A stretch of DNA of 47,468 nt. It comes from Corynebacterium striatum ATCC 6940 (GTDB taxonomy: Bacteria > Actinomycetota > Actinomycetes > Mycobacteriales > Mycobacteriaceae). The stretch is from positions 9,085-56,552 of the forward strand of contig NZ_GG667519.1 of the NCBI RefSeq assembly GCF_000159135.1. Reading direction: 5' to 3'. The notes under the pieces are model-generated. The model saw only the letters and a list, made by a program, of their open reading frames with translations. It was not told the origin of the DNA and did not search any database. Position 1 is the stretch's first letter. Each line of letters begins with the position of its first letter. A program made the position numbers and the translations under genes. This document shows positions 24,608 through 32,665 of the stretch, one piece after another.

Positions 24608-25870
24608 GTGGAACTAGTTTTAGCTTTCTTTGCCGGCGTGGTCGTGTGCGGCCTCGCCCTACCGGTGATCACGTGGTTCCGCGGGCGCTGGGAGCGTTAC
24701 CGCAAGTCCAACGAAGCCGATGCAAACCAGGTCACCACCGTGAGCCAGGTGCTGCACCTCGCAATCCAAGGCGCACCGACCGGCATCACCGTGCTCTCCC
24801 GGGCAAAGGAAGTCATTCTTTCTAATCCCTCTGCGCATGAGATGTCGCTGGTCCATGACAGGTCTGTTAATCCTGACATCTGGAAGGTCGCTGAAGAGGT
24901 CTTTGAGGACAAGGAAACTCGCTCGCTGGACCTCTCCATCCCCAAGCGCCGCACGGGAAACCGCGTCACGCAGGTGTTGGCGGTGGTCAAACCGCTGACG
25001 CTTAACGACGACCGCTTTGTCATCGTGTACGGCACCGACGAATCGGAGTCCGTGCGCATGGAGGCGGCACGTCGCGACTTTGTGGCCAACGTCTCGCATG
25101 AGCTCAAGACGCCGGTCGGTGGTATCGCATTGCTGGCGGAGGCTCTGCTCAATGACCCGACTGACGTTGAAACCGTGGAGTACTTCGGTGGCAAACTACA
25201 AAATGAAGCCAGCCGCATGGCGGATATGGTCAACGAGCTTATTTCCCTATCTAAGTTGCAAGGCGCAGAGGCGCTGCCGGAGATGGAGCCGCTGAATCTA
25301 GATGAACTAGTTGATGAGGCAATCTCTCGCAACCAGCTGGCAGCCGATTCACATCAGATTGAACTTACCCGCGGCAAGCCGGTGGGAGTGCAGGTCAAAG
25401 GCGATAAGGCTCTGCTTATCACCGCTATTTCCAACCTCATCTCCAATGCCATCCACTACTCGCCGGATGAGATGCCGGTGTCGGTGACTCTCAAGATCGT
25501 CGGTACCGACATCGTGCTCGTACGCGTGACTGACCGCGGAATCGGTATCGCCCCGGAGGACCAAAAGCGAGTCTTCGAGCGCTTCTTCCGCGTGGATAAG
25601 GCCCGCTCCCGCCAGACTGGCGGAACGGGCTTAGGTTTGGCCATCGTCAAGCACGTGGTGGCCAACCACGGCGGAAATATTAAGCTGTGGTCGCGGCCGG
25701 GCACGGGTTCGACCTTCACGATCGAGCTGCCTATTTATAAAGACGAAACTGCAGCGGATAACGTAGAGAATCAGGATAATGAAGTAGATGGTGCCATCGG
25801 CTCAGCTGCGCCTGGGCTTCCTCGTGCCGTCGCTCGCGTAGCCGCACGTCGAAAGGACAAAGCACAATGA
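24608..25870 (+). CDS. senX3: Sensor histidine kinase, SenX3 type
   Basis: This 420-residue membrane kinase is orthologous in position and layout to mycobacterial SenX3, the phosphate-linked sensor of RegX3. One N-terminal membrane helix (residues 3-23) is followed by a PAS-like region (about 45-145). The HisKA helix carries His164 in FVANVSHELKTPVGGIALLA. The ATPase domain has an N-box ISNLISNAIHYSPDEM, DRGIGIAPEDQKRVFERFFR, and TGGTGLGLAIVKHVVANHGG. The final 40 residues are an acidic then basic tail. The start is a GTG with a weak AGTGGA before it. The response-regulator gene overlaps its stop by 4 nt, so the pair is co-translated. Confidence 0.94.
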   Translation: MELVLAFFAGVVVCGLALPVITWFRGRWERYRKSNEADANQVTTVSQVLHLAIQGAPTGITVLSRAKEVILSNPSAHEMSLVHDRSVNPDIWKVAEEVFEDKETRSLDLSIPKRRTGNRVTQVLAVVKPLTLNDDRFVIVYGTDESESVRMEAARRDFVANVSHELKTPVGGIALLAEALLNDPTDVETVEYFGGKLQNEASRMADMVNELISLSKLQGAEALPEMEPLNLDELVDEAISRNQLAADSHQIELTRGKPVGVQVKGDKALLITAISNLISNAIHYSPDEMPVSVTLKIVGTDIVLVRVTDRGIGIAPEDQKRVFERFFRVDKARSRQTGGTGLGLAIVKHVVANHGGNIKLWSRPGTGSTFTIELPIYKDETAADNVENQDNEVDGAIGSAAPGLPRAVARVAARRKDKAQ

Positions 25871-26565
25871 CCAACATCCTCATCGTTGAAGATGAAGAGT
25901 CGCTGGCGGACCCGTTAGCGTTCCTCCTCCGGAAGGAAGGCTTCGACGTAATCCTCGCCTCGGACGGACCCACCGCCCTGGAGCAGTTCGCCAACAACAC
26001 CGTTGACATTGTGCTTTTGGACCTCATGCTGCCGGGAATGTCCGGCACCGATGTGTGCAAGCAACTGCGTGCCACCTCCTCGGTTCCCGTTATCATGGTG
26101 ACGTCTCGTGACTCGGAGATCGACAAGGTCGTTGGCCTCGAGCTGGGCGCTGACGACTACGTGACCAAGCCTTATTCTTCCCGCGAACTCATCGCGCGCA
26201 TTCGCGCTGTCTTGCGCCGCGGCCATGACGTTTCGGCTGAGTCCCAAGAAGAAGGGCTCGAGGAGCAGATTCTGGAAGGCGGCCGCGTGCGTATGGACGT
26301 GGAGCGCCACATCGTCATGGTGGACGGCGAGGAAGTATCTATGCCGCTCAAAGAGTTTGATCTGCTGGAGTACCTGCTGCGCAATGCGGGCCGCGTGCTG
26401 ACCCGCGGGCAGCTCATCGATCGCATTTGGGGTGCCGATTACGTTGGCGACACCAAGACTCTCGACGTCCACGTCAAGCGCCTGCGCTCCAAGATTGAGG
26501 CTGAGCCCTCTCGCCCGCAGCACCTAGTTACGGTGCGTGGGCTCGGCTACAAGTTTGAGCTTTAG
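25867..26565 (+). CDS. regX3: Response regulator, OmpR/PhoB family, RegX3 type
   Basis: This 232-residue DNA-binding regulator is paired with the kinase just upstream (ATGA overlap). The receiver domain has the acidic residues in [10 protein letters not shown], phospho-acceptor Asp52 in [23 protein letters not shown] and the conserved Lys in [12 protein letters not shown]. The winged-helix domain ends with [34 protein letters not shown] and [11 protein letters not shown]. In mycobacteria RegX3 drives phosphate-starvation genes; here the same role is inferred. Its stop overlaps the stop of the convergent gene by 3 nt, leaving no room for a terminator. Confidence 0.95.
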   Translation: MTNILIVEDEESLADPLAFLLRKEGFDVILASDGPTALEQFANNTVDIVLLDLMLPGMSGTDVCKQLRATSSVPVIMVTSRDSEIDKVVGLELGADDYVTKPYSSRELIARIRAVLRRGHDVSAESQEEGLEEQILEGGRVRMDVERHIVMVDGEEVSMPLKEFDLLEYLLRNAGRVLTRGQLIDRIWGADYVGDTKTLDVHVKRLRSKIEAEPSRPQHLVTVRGLGYKFEL

Positions 26566-27461
26566 TAAGCGTCGGCTTTCACGCTTGCTGGGTGGCGGGT
26601 GAGTTTTACGCCTGCCGCTGCGGCCTGCGCTCGGGCCGCGCAGTGATCTGCCAAGATGGCGTAGCATTCTTCGCCCATAAGAGCGATGAGCTCGGTCTTT
26701 TGAGAGCACCACATCGGCTCTGGTGAGGTGTGGCAGGCTGCATCCGTGGAGCAGTACCAGTCGAAGTCCTCGCCGCCGCCACCCCAGCCGCGGCGGTCAT
26801 ACTCACCAATGGTGGTGCGGAGGATTTCTTGGCCGTCTGGGCGCTCCTCGTATTCCTCGTGGCGGCGCAGCGGCAGCTGCCAGCACACCTCCGGTTTGAC
26901 CACGGTCAGCTCTTCGCCTTCCGCCATGGCCCACTGATGGAGCGCGCAGCCGGCGCCGGTGGCCCAGCCCGCGCGGTTGGCAAAGATGCACGCGCCATCC
27001 ACGATGGGGGTCTTGAGCGCGGGTTCTGGTTCGCCGTCATCACCATCGAGCTCGTCCCACACCAGCCATGGTTCTAATTCGGTGGGATCTTCTTCGGCGA
27101 GGTATTTATCTACCCCCGCCGGGCGCAGCTGCCAATACTTGGCGGGCATGCGCTCGACGGCGTCGTATAGCTGCTCCCTATCGGTCTCGTCGGCCATGTA
27201 GGCGCCATGGACGCAGCACCCGACGTCGGGCTGCTGCTTGTCGATGCCGTGGCAGGCTGAGGTCCCAAATTGGCACGTGTAGTGCGATTCCACCCACGTC
27301 AGATCGATGGAGAAGACGTGGAGCGGGTCCGCTGGGTTGGTGAATTCGAACCATTCGCGCGGAAAATCAGGAGCCTCTTCGCGGCCCGCGAGGATGGATG
27401 CGGCGGCGGGGGAGGTGGCTGGAAAACCGAGGTAGACCTCTTTAGATTTCGGGCGATTCAC
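26562..27461 (-). CDS. Cysteine-rich conserved protein (DUF3109-like)
   Basis: This 299-residue cytosolic protein has many cysteines and histidines in recurring groups: [68 protein letters not shown] and DHCAARA. This pattern resembles putative metal- or cluster-binding proteins annotated DUF3109, though the match is by eye. It shows no signal peptide or membrane helix. It starts divergently from ppx with a 33-bp gap, so the two promoters must be packed together, and it ends overlapping the regX3 stop. Function is unknown. Confidence 0.65.
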   Translation of the reverse strand: MNRPKSKEVYLGFPATSPAAASILAGREEAPDFPREWFEFTNPADPLHVFSIDLTWVESHYTCQFGTSACHGIDKQQPDVGCCVHGAYMADETDREQLYDAVERMPAKYWQLRPAGVDKYLAEEDPTELEPWLVWDELDGDDGEPEPALKTPIVDGACIFANRAGWATGAGCALHQWAMAEGEELTVVKPEVCWQLPLRRHEEYEERPDGQEILRTTIGEYDRRGWGGGGEDFDWYCSTDAACHTSPEPMWCSQKTELIALMGEECYAILADHCAARAQAAAAGVKLTRHPASVKADAY

Positions 27462-27482
27462 ACCTACCCACGGTAGACCTAC

Positions 27483-27488
27483 TACTCT
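27483..27488 (+). promoter_or_regulatory. -10 element of ppx (leaderless start)
   Basis: TACTCT ends 6 nt before the GTG start of ppx. The whole divergent gap is only 33 bp, too short for a normal leader. Confidence 0.45.
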
Positions 27489-27494
27489 AGGAGT

Positions 27495-28424
27495 GTGCGA
27501 TTAGGTGTATTAGACGTCGGAAGCAACACTGTTCATCTCGTTGCGGTAGACGCCGCAACGGGCGGACGCCCGAGCCCGATGAGCGATTGGAAGACCCCAC
27601 TGCGCCTTGTGGAGCAGCTGGACAAGGATGGCAACATCCATGAAAAAGGCTTGAAGAAGCTGATTTCTGCCGTCGGCGAAGCGAATGAGCTGGGAAGGAA
27701 GCTGGGCTGTGATGAGTTCATGGCTTTTGCTACCTCGGCGGTTCGCTCTGCCCCGAACTCGGAGCACGTGCTCGACGCGGTGGAGAAGGAAACCGGCGTA
27801 CGCCTGGAAATCCTCTCTGGTGAGGAAGAAGCGCGCCTGACGTTTCTCGCGGTTCGCCGTTGGTATGGCTGGTCGGCTGGCCGCATCACTAACCTCGATA
27901 TCGGTGGTGGCTCCCTGGAGCTGTCCACGGGTGCCGATGAACACCCTGACTTGGCCTTTTCCCTTGACTTGGGGGCAGGCCGCTTGACCCACAACTGGTT
28001 TGATACCGATCCGCCTGAAAAGGCTAAGGTCAATATGCTCCGTGACTATATCGATGCTGAATTGGTAAGTGCGACTTCGCAGATGCGTGCCATGGGCGAA
28101 GCTGGCCTTGCGGTGGGTACCTCGAAAACCTTCCGTACGCTGGCCCGATTGACGGGTGCTGCGCCTTCTTCGGCGGGTCCGTATGTGAAGCGTACGCTGA
28201 CTGCACCGGGTCTGCGACAGCTCATTTCCTTCATCTCCCGCATGACTGCAGCAGACAGAGCGGACCTTGAAGGAGTAAGTTCTAACCGATCGCATCAAAT
28301 CGTCGCAGGCGCATTGGTGGCCGAGGCAAGCATGCGCGCCTTGGGCATTGAGAAGCTGGAGATCTGCCCGTGGGCACTCCGTGAAGGCGTGATTCTGCGA
28401 CGCACCGATAAGGGACTGGAATAG
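27495..28424 (+). CDS. ppx: Exopolyphosphatase / pppGpp phosphatase family (Ppx/GppA)
   Basis: This 309-residue protein of the ASKHA fold cleaves terminal phosphate from polyphosphate or pppGpp. Seen: the phosphate-1 loop [17 protein letters not shown] at the start, [29 protein letters not shown], and the phosphate-2 motif [12 protein letters not shown]. It has the short single-module length of actinobacterial Ppx1, lacking the C-terminal HD domain of E. coli Ppx. The gene for a membrane protein follows after 9 nt. Proximity to a RegX3-type regulator fits a role in phosphate economy, but that link is inference. Confidence 0.92.
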   Translation: MRLGVLDVGSNTVHLVAVDAATGGRPSPMSDWKTPLRLVEQLDKDGNIHEKGLKKLISAVGEANELGRKLGCDEFMAFATSAVRSAPNSEHVLDAVEKETGVRLEILSGEEEARLTFLAVRRWYGWSAGRITNLDIGGGSLELSTGADEHPDLAFSLDLGAGRLTHNWFDTDPPEKAKVNMLRDYIDAELVSATSQMRAMGEAGLAVGTSKTFRTLARLTGAAPSSAGPYVKRTLTAPGLRQLISFISRMTAADRADLEGVSSNRSHQIVAGALVAEASMRALGIEKLEICPWALREGVILRRTDKGLE

Positions 28425-28433
28425 GAATTAGAC

Positions 28434-29333
28434 GTGGCTGATGAAAAACAGTTGACAGTAGCGGAGCTCCTCGCACGTAATGCGAAGGAGCACGCTGGTG
28501 CTGAATCTGAGGGCGGCTCGCGCCGTCGTCGCCGCCGCCGTAGCTTGGAAGACGGTGGCGTGTCCGTTGCCGAACTTACCGGCAACCTTGAGAAGGTAAC
28601 GGCCACCCCGGCCCAGTCGAAGCACTCCAGCGTTTCCATCGACGAGACCGCACCGGTCATTCCTGCACCGAAGCAGGAAGAAGACTCCAAGAAGGCTGAA
28701 GCGCCGGAGAGCGACAAGGTCAAGGACGCTAAGACGGAGAGTGCATTCCAGCCTTCCACTGAGGACACTCACGTCATCAAGCGCGTGGAAGAGAAGTCCG
28801 CGCCTCAGCAGTCCGCTCCGGCCGTTGCTGACAAGAGCGGCGTCGCTAAGAGCGGCGTCGCTAAGGGCGGCGTCGCCAAGGGCGACGCGGAGAAAGAGGA
28901 CAAGGCTGAGGCCAAGCTTGCGGAGAAGGAATCTGACGCCAAGCTTGACGACGCCCTGACCCCGCCCACCGATGGCGCAACCGAAGCTAGTGTCTCGGTA
29001 AAGGCAAGCGAGAAGGAGCTGGACAAGAAGGACCAGACTGACGTTGTCGAGACCGAGGAGGACTTCGAGGAAGAGGACGAGAAGCTCAACCCGTTCTCCG
29101 TACTTCTCCTTGCACTCATCGGCATCGTTCTTGGTGCGGTCGTCTTCAAGGGCTTTGAAATCCTGTGGGATAGCTTCTCCCGCTCTGTTGTGGCAATCCT
29201 CGCCATTGCGGTTACTGCTCTCATGGTGGCGCTCGTACACGTACTGCGCACCAACCGGGACGGCATTTCGATGACGCTGGCTGCATTCGTTGGCCTCGTG
29301 CTGACCTTCGGCCCGCTGCTCATCGTGATGTAG
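28434..29333 (+). CDS. Membrane protein with long charged N-terminus (Rv0497-like)
   Basis: The 299 residues start at a GTG 7 nt after AGGA. The N-terminus is cytosolic and low-complexity, with a poly-arginine patch followed by SLEDGGVSVAELTG, which is also a hallmark of mycobacterial Rv0497. A Glu/Lys/Ala-rich stretch of about 170 residues includes a tandem SGVAK-type repeat. Three hydrophobic helices end the protein (from LNPFSVLLLALIGIVLGAVV to the last residues GLVLTFGPLLIVM). It is probably co-transcribed with ppx and followed by a strong terminator. Function is unknown. Confidence 0.8.
   Translation: MADEKQLTVAELLARNAKEHAGAESEGGSRRRRRRRSLEDGGVSVAELTGNLEKVTATPAQSKHSSVSIDETAPVIPAPKQEEDSKKAEAPESDKVKDAKTESAFQPSTEDTHVIKRVEEKSAPQQSAPAVADKSGVAKSGVAKGGVAKGDAEKEDKAEAKLAEKESDAKLDDALTPPTDGATEASVSVKASEKELDKKDQTDVVETEEDFEEEDEKLNPFSVLLLALIGIVLGAVVFKGFEILWDSFSRSVVAILAIAVTALMVALVHVLRTNRDGISMTLAAFVGLVLTFGPLLIVM
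28833..28877 (+). repeat. Three tandem 15-bp coding repeats
   Basis: AAGAGCGGCGTCGCT occurs twice exactly and a third time with two changes, encoding (K-S/G-G-V-A)x3 in the charged tail of the Rv0497-like protein. A partial fourth copy follows. Confidence 0.85.
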
Positions 29334-29390
29334 CACCACCGCGCTCATCGCCAAGGTTGAGCGGCCACGCTTAACGCACAGCGCGCCCCA

Positions 29391-29419
29391 TCGTTCACTA
29401 GAACGGGGGCGCGCTTTTT
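29391..29419 (+). terminator. Rho-independent terminator after the ppx operon
   Basis: GCGCGCCCC (29391-29399) pairs with GGGGCGCGC (29406-29414), helped by an inner GTTC/GAAC, and is followed by TTTTT. Confidence 0.92.
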
Positions 29420-29474
29420 GTCTGCCAACAGTGGACTCTGGCCAGACTTCGGGCTTTCTGGCACTGTGGTGTCC

Positions 29475-30266
29475 ATGACAAAGATTGCAGTACTAGGTGG
29501 AGGACAAATCGGTGAGGCGCTCGTTTCTGGACTCGTGAATGCGGGCTACGACGGCGCAGACATCGTGGTGACTAATCGTCGCGAGGAGCGTCGCGCCGAG
29601 ATGGAGAAGACCTATGGCGTGAAGACGGCCAGTGATAACAAGGAAGCCGCCCAGGATGCGGACTTCGTGTTCGGCTGCGTCAAGCCTTATGCCATCGAAG
29701 AAGTCTTTGCGGAGGCCGAACTGCCCAAGACCGCCGTCGCTGTGTCACTTGCGGCAGGCGTTCAGCTCGAAAAGCTGGAGACCGCGGCTGGTGAGGGCGT
29801 ACCGGTGGTGCGTGTTATGCCAAATACCCCGATGCTCGTGGGAAAGGGCATGAGTACGGCAACTAAGGGTACCCACGTGAGCGATGAGCAGTTTGAGGGC
29901 GTCGTCAAGCTCTTGGAGGCCGTCGGTGAAGTGGCTGTGGTGGCCGAGAAGGACATCGACGCTGCTGCCGCGCTGGCGGGTTCGGCACCGGCGTACTTCT
30001 TCCTCGTGGTGGAGTCTCTGATTGATGCGGGTGTGCAGCTGGGCCTTACACGCGACGTCGCTACCAAGCTCGCCACGCAGACCGCAGCGGGCGCGGGAGC
30101 GATGCTCGTGGGCTCAGGCCGCGAACCGCTGGCGTTGCGCGCTGGAGTGACCTCTCCTGGTGGCACTACGGCTGCTGCGATCCGCGAGCTCGAAGAGTCG
30201 GGTATTCGCGGTGCTTTCTACCGCGCGGCTGAGGCCTGCGCGCAGCGCGCCAAGGAGCTTGGCTAG
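29475..30266 (+). CDS. proC: Pyrroline-5-carboxylate reductase
   Basis: This enzyme performs the last step of proline synthesis, NADPH-dependent reduction of pyrroline-5-carboxylate. Its 263 residues match the family. Seen: the Rossmann motif [17 protein letters not shown] at the start, [44 protein letters not shown] and the C-terminal signature [19 protein letters not shown]. The ATG at 29475 fits the family start. CACTGT ends 7 nt upstream and there is no binding site, so a leaderless message is possible. Gene order (ppx, membrane protein, proC, small HTH) is as in mycobacteria. Confidence 0.96.
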   Translation: MTKIAVLGGGQIGEALVSGLVNAGYDGADIVVTNRREERRAEMEKTYGVKTASDNKEAAQDADFVFGCVKPYAIEEVFAEAELPKTAVAVSLAAGVQLEKLETAAGEGVPVVRVMPNTPMLVGKGMSTATKGTHVSDEQFEGVVKLLEAVGEVAVVAEKDIDAAAALAGSAPAYFFLVVESLIDAGVQLGLTRDVATKLATQTAAGAGAMLVGSGREPLALRAGVTSPGGTTAAAIRELEESGIRGAFYRAAEACAQRAKELG

Positions 30267-30306
30267 AACCCGACTTTTGTGGCCTTAAACGACATCGTTG
30301 TTATGC

Positions 30307-30412
30307 GGGTGTCCCCTTGAGTGGACCAAATTCTTCATAGCGTGATCCTGGTGTGACACCAGTTGTGCGGGGAGTTTGAGGTTAGCTGGGGGACACCTGA
30401 GAAAAAATTTGG
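30307..30412. promoter_or_regulatory. Dyad-rich stretch between proC and the HTH gene
   Basis: GGTGTCCCC (30308-30316) and GGGGACACC (30389-30397) are inverted around a perfect 15-bp palindrome, CTGGTGTGACACCAG (30349-30363). CCAAATT (30326-30332) is mirrored by AATTTGG (30406-30412). The rest of the 260-bp gap shows no gene. It may be a folded RNA or a regulator site upstream of the HTH gene. Confidence 0.4.
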
Positions 30413-30526
30413 CTCTTGGGTCGCATTAGTCACAGGTTTCACGCTAGGCTAGTACAAGCACGTGCGTGAATGTCCTGTGGGAGGGGAAGCCTACAGCGCG
30501 TCACGGGCTGAAGGGTTAGATTAACT

Positions 30527-30715
30527 ATGGCTAATGAAGATAAGGGAACCTTTTTGACCATCGCCGAGGTCGCAGAGATCATGCGAGTCTCCAAGATGAC
30601 TGTCTACCGTTTGGTTCACGCAGGCGAGATGCCGGCAGTTCGCGTTGGACGCTCTTTCCGTGTTCACGAGTCTGCTGTTAACGAGTACCTTGAGGCTTCC
30701 GTTTACGGAGCTTAA
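30527..30715 (+). CDS. Small excisionase-family helix-turn-helix protein (Rv0500A-like)
   Basis: The 62 residues are almost wholly a MerR/excisionase-type winged helix: LTIAEVAEIMRVSKMTVYRL, then VHAGEMPAVRVGRSFRVHES and a short tail. It matches mycobacterial Rv0500A in sequence type and in place, directly before the bS22 gene. It binds DNA by family; its targets are not known from sequence. The gene is bounded by a dyad-rich 260-bp upstream region and a strong terminator, so it is a single-gene unit. Despite the family name it is a chromosomal housekeeping gene with no integrase near it. Confidence 0.88.
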   Translation: MANEDKGTFLTIAEVAEIMRVSKMTVYRLVHAGEMPAVRVGRSFRVHESAVNEYLEASVYGA

Positions 30716-30731
30716 ATTTACTCGCGCCTTT

Positions 30732-30786
30732 GCAGCGCCCACCTCTGTTGACCAGCTTGGTCTGCGGTGGTGGGCGCTGCCTTTTT
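30732..30786 (+). terminator. Rho-independent terminator after the HTH gene
   Basis: GCAGCGCCCACC (30732-30743) pairs with GGTGGGCGCTGC (30769-30780), with an inner ACCA/TGGT pair, and is followed by CTTTTT. The T-run doubles as the start of the -35 of the next promoter. Confidence 0.9.
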
Positions 30787-30813
30787 GGTGCTCAGGTGCA
30801 CTCTGGGTAAGAT
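30785..30813 (+). promoter_or_regulatory. Promoter of the bS22 gene
   Basis: TTGGTG (30785-30790), a 17-nt spacer and TAAGAT (30808-30813) form a good sigma-70-type promoter. The message would carry a leader of about 150 nt. Confidence 0.6.
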
Positions 30814-30970
30814 AGTGACCATTCGTGCCAGCGGTCCTGCGTCTTCCGCGTTTTTCGAGGAGCATTCCTAGGAGAGTGCGGGGTTGCTGAGAAGTGCACC
30901 TTAGCGGCCATTTCCAGGCTGTTGCTGGCAGGTTTAGTACGTACTGATCTCGAAAGTGAGGAAACCTACT

Positions 30971-31072
30971 ATGGGTTCTGTCATCAAGAAGCGCCGTAAG
31001 CGCATGTCCAAGAAGAAGCACCGCAAGATGCTGCGCCGTACCCGCGTTCAGCGTCGTAAGCTTGGCAAGTAA
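30971..31072 (+). CDS. 30S ribosomal protein bS22 (AURKAIP1/COX24 family)
   Basis: This 33-residue, extremely basic peptide begins [19 protein letters not shown] and ends in [10 protein letters not shown]. It belongs to the AURKAIP1/COX24 (mitochondrial mS38) family. In mycobacteria the equivalent peptide, bS22, sits in the small ribosomal subunit near the decoding region. GTGAGGAAA lies 8 nt before the ATG. It has its own promoter about 150 nt upstream and its own terminator. It is easily missed by gene callers because of its size. Confidence 0.93.
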   Translation: MGSVIKKRRKRMSKKKHRKMLRRTRVQRRKLGK

Positions 31073-31077
31073 ACATT

Positions 31078-31109
31078 AAGGCCCTGGCTCCTTTGGGAGT
31101 CAGGGCCTT
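31078..31109. terminator. Bidirectional terminator between bS22 and the HAD gene
   Basis: AAGGCCCTGGCTCC (31078-31091) pairs with GGAGTCAGGGCCTT (31096-31109) with one mismatch. It serves the convergent genes on both sides. Confidence 0.8.
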
Positions 31110-31141
31110 CTTGCTACTTAGCCCGGGAGTTGACTGATTCC

Positions 31142-32212
31142 TTACTTGCGCATCAAACGCCAGCTGCCGTAGGAGAAGGCAGCTGTGGCCATGGCAGGCA
31201 GGCCGTAGGTGCGTACTGCCTTGCGCACCGAGCGGTAGTCGCGGATGAGCCAGCCGTTGTCCTCAGCCACGTCGCGCAGCTTGGAGTCCGGGTTAATGGC
31301 CACGGGGGTCCCCACCATCGAGAGCATGGGAACGTCGTTTACGGAGTCAGAGTAGGCCGTGCAGCGCTCCAAGTCGAGGTTCTCTATCGTGGCCAATGCC
31401 GCGACTGCGTGGGTCTTGCCGGGGCCGTGGAGGATATCGCCCACGAGACGGCCGGTGAATTTGCCATCGACAACCTCAGGGACCGTACCCAGAGCGCCAG
31501 TGAAGCCAAAGCGCTTTGCCAGAACCTGGGCTAGCTGAACCGGGGTCGCGGTCACCAGCCACACTTGCTGGCCGGCCGCGATGTGCATCTGCGCCAGCTG
31601 GTTGGTGCCCGGGTAGGCGCGGCGAGCCAGCGAGGCGTCCACGATTTCCTCGCACAGTGCCACCATGTCTTCCACTGTGCGGCCTTTGACAAACTCCAAG
31701 GCCTGAACGCGGCCGGCGGCGATATCGTCGGCGTTCTCACTGCCGGAGACGCGGTATTTCAGCTGTTTCCACGCAATCGGCAGGATCTCCCGCAGCTTGA
31801 AGTAACGCTTGCGGTACAAACCAAAGGCAAAGGCCACGAGCGAGGAGCCTTGAATGAGCGTGTTGTCCACGTCGAAGAAGGCGGCCGCGCCGGCGTCCTG
31901 CGGGATGTCGGGGTCCGGCTGGGTGATCTTCTTTGCCCCAGCGGATTCGAAAGAGCCCTGCACAGAGTCCACGCCCGAGTGGTAGGACTTAAGGTCCAGC
32001 CCGAAGATGCTGTCCACCGCCGCGCTGGCAGCGGCCTCACCTGCTGCCTTTTGCGCCTCATCATCAAGCGGAGCAAAGGCTTGGTTCTCCAAGAAGTTGC
32101 GGAGATTGCCGCGGCTGGCTGTCCAGTTTGCAAGGAAGTCGCGCGGAGAATTGGGCATTATGGGTGGGGTAGGGGGCTGGGAGGCCCCAGGGGAACTAGA
32201 GGATGCGGACAC
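31142..32212 (-). CDS. HAD-superfamily IB phosphatase (SerB-like)
   Basis: This protein has 356 residues from a GTG at 32212, or 338 from the ATG at 32158, which starts MPNSPRDFLANW. It is a haloacid-dehalogenase phosphatase of subfamily IB. Motif I is FFDVDNTLIQGSS, motif II WLVTATPVQLAQVLA, and motif III TAYSDSVNDVPMLSMVGTP. The product of the same locus in mycobacteria is annotated SerB1, but the true substrate (phosphoserine or another small phosphate ester) is not set by these motifs. The first 100 residues are an extra Ala/Pro-rich region. It is convergent with bS22 and divergent from the glutaredoxin-like gene. Confidence 0.85.
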   Translation of the reverse strand: MSASSSSPGASQPPTPPIMPNSPRDFLANWTASRGNLRNFLENQAFAPLDDEAQKAAGEAAASAAVDSIFGLDLKSYHSGVDSVQGSFESAGAKKITQPDPDIPQDAGAAAFFDVDNTLIQGSSLVAFAFGLYRKRYFKLREILPIAWKQLKYRVSGSENADDIAAGRVQALEFVKGRTVEDMVALCEEIVDASLARRAYPGTNQLAQMHIAAGQQVWLVTATPVQLAQVLAKRFGFTGALGTVPEVVDGKFTGRLVGDILHGPGKTHAVAALATIENLDLERCTAYSDSVNDVPMLSMVGTPVAINPDSKLRDVAEDNGWLIRDYRSVRKAVRTYGLPAMATAAFSYGSWRLMRK

Positions 32213-32311
32213 GCATGCAGCTTTCGACGGTGTGGCAGACTATCGTGTCCATAGTAAACCTTTAGGCCAATGGCGTCTTTTCGAGCGTCTAAGTCAGGAG
32301 AAAATAGTTAT

Positions 32312-32554
32312 ATGTCGCGCCGCGTCGTCGAGTTGATGGTCCGTACTACCTGCGGTTCCTGCAAGCGAGTCCGGGAACAAATCACTCCGGTCGTGGAGGC
32401 TGCTGACGCCGAATTTAATGTGCGCAACGTCGATGAGGATCAAGAGCTGGCCATGGAATATGGCGACCGCGTGCCCGTTGTGGTTATTGACGGCGAGGAG
32501 TTCTCTTGCTGGGAAGTCGACAATGACGAGCTGGCCGCGGAGCTCGCTTCTTAA
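32312..32554 (+). CDS. Glutaredoxin-like thiol-redox protein (DUF836 type)
   Basis: This 80-residue thioredoxin-fold protein has a CxxC active site (TTCGSCKRVREQ) at residues 12-15 and the cis-proline region DRVPVVVIDGEEFSCWEV. The ATG at 32312 starts MSRRVVEL in line with homologues. A distant AGGAG lies 11 nt upstream, and an in-frame ATG at 32270 is a weaker alternative. In mycobacteria a similar gene also precedes hemA. It could use mycothiol, given mshA in the same region, but that is inference. Confidence 0.85.
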   Translation: MSRRVVELMVRTTCGSCKRVREQITPVVEAADAEFNVRNVDEDQELAMEYGDRVPVVVIDGEEFSCWEVDNDELAAELAS

Positions 32555-32665
32555 TTGATTCAGGCGAATTAGTACTGCCTTAGTTCGGATTTTTCCGAAC
32601 CAACTAGTAGTCTTTTGGTTGATTTGCATCAATCAAAGGGTTGATCTGAAAGTGGAGGATTGTGC

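Noticed and set aside
28833..28877. CRISPR-like array
   Set aside because: The units are contiguous 15-bp coding repeats without spacers.
28428..29354. 308-codon minus-strand ORF opposite the Rv0497-like gene
   Set aside because: The plus-strand frame has conserved motifs, membrane helices and a terminator; the minus frame is a shadow of low-complexity codons.
30527..30715. The excisionase-like gene as evidence of a prophage or integrative element
   Set aside because: No integrase, attachment repeats or phage genes are nearby, and the same gene sits here in mycobacteria.
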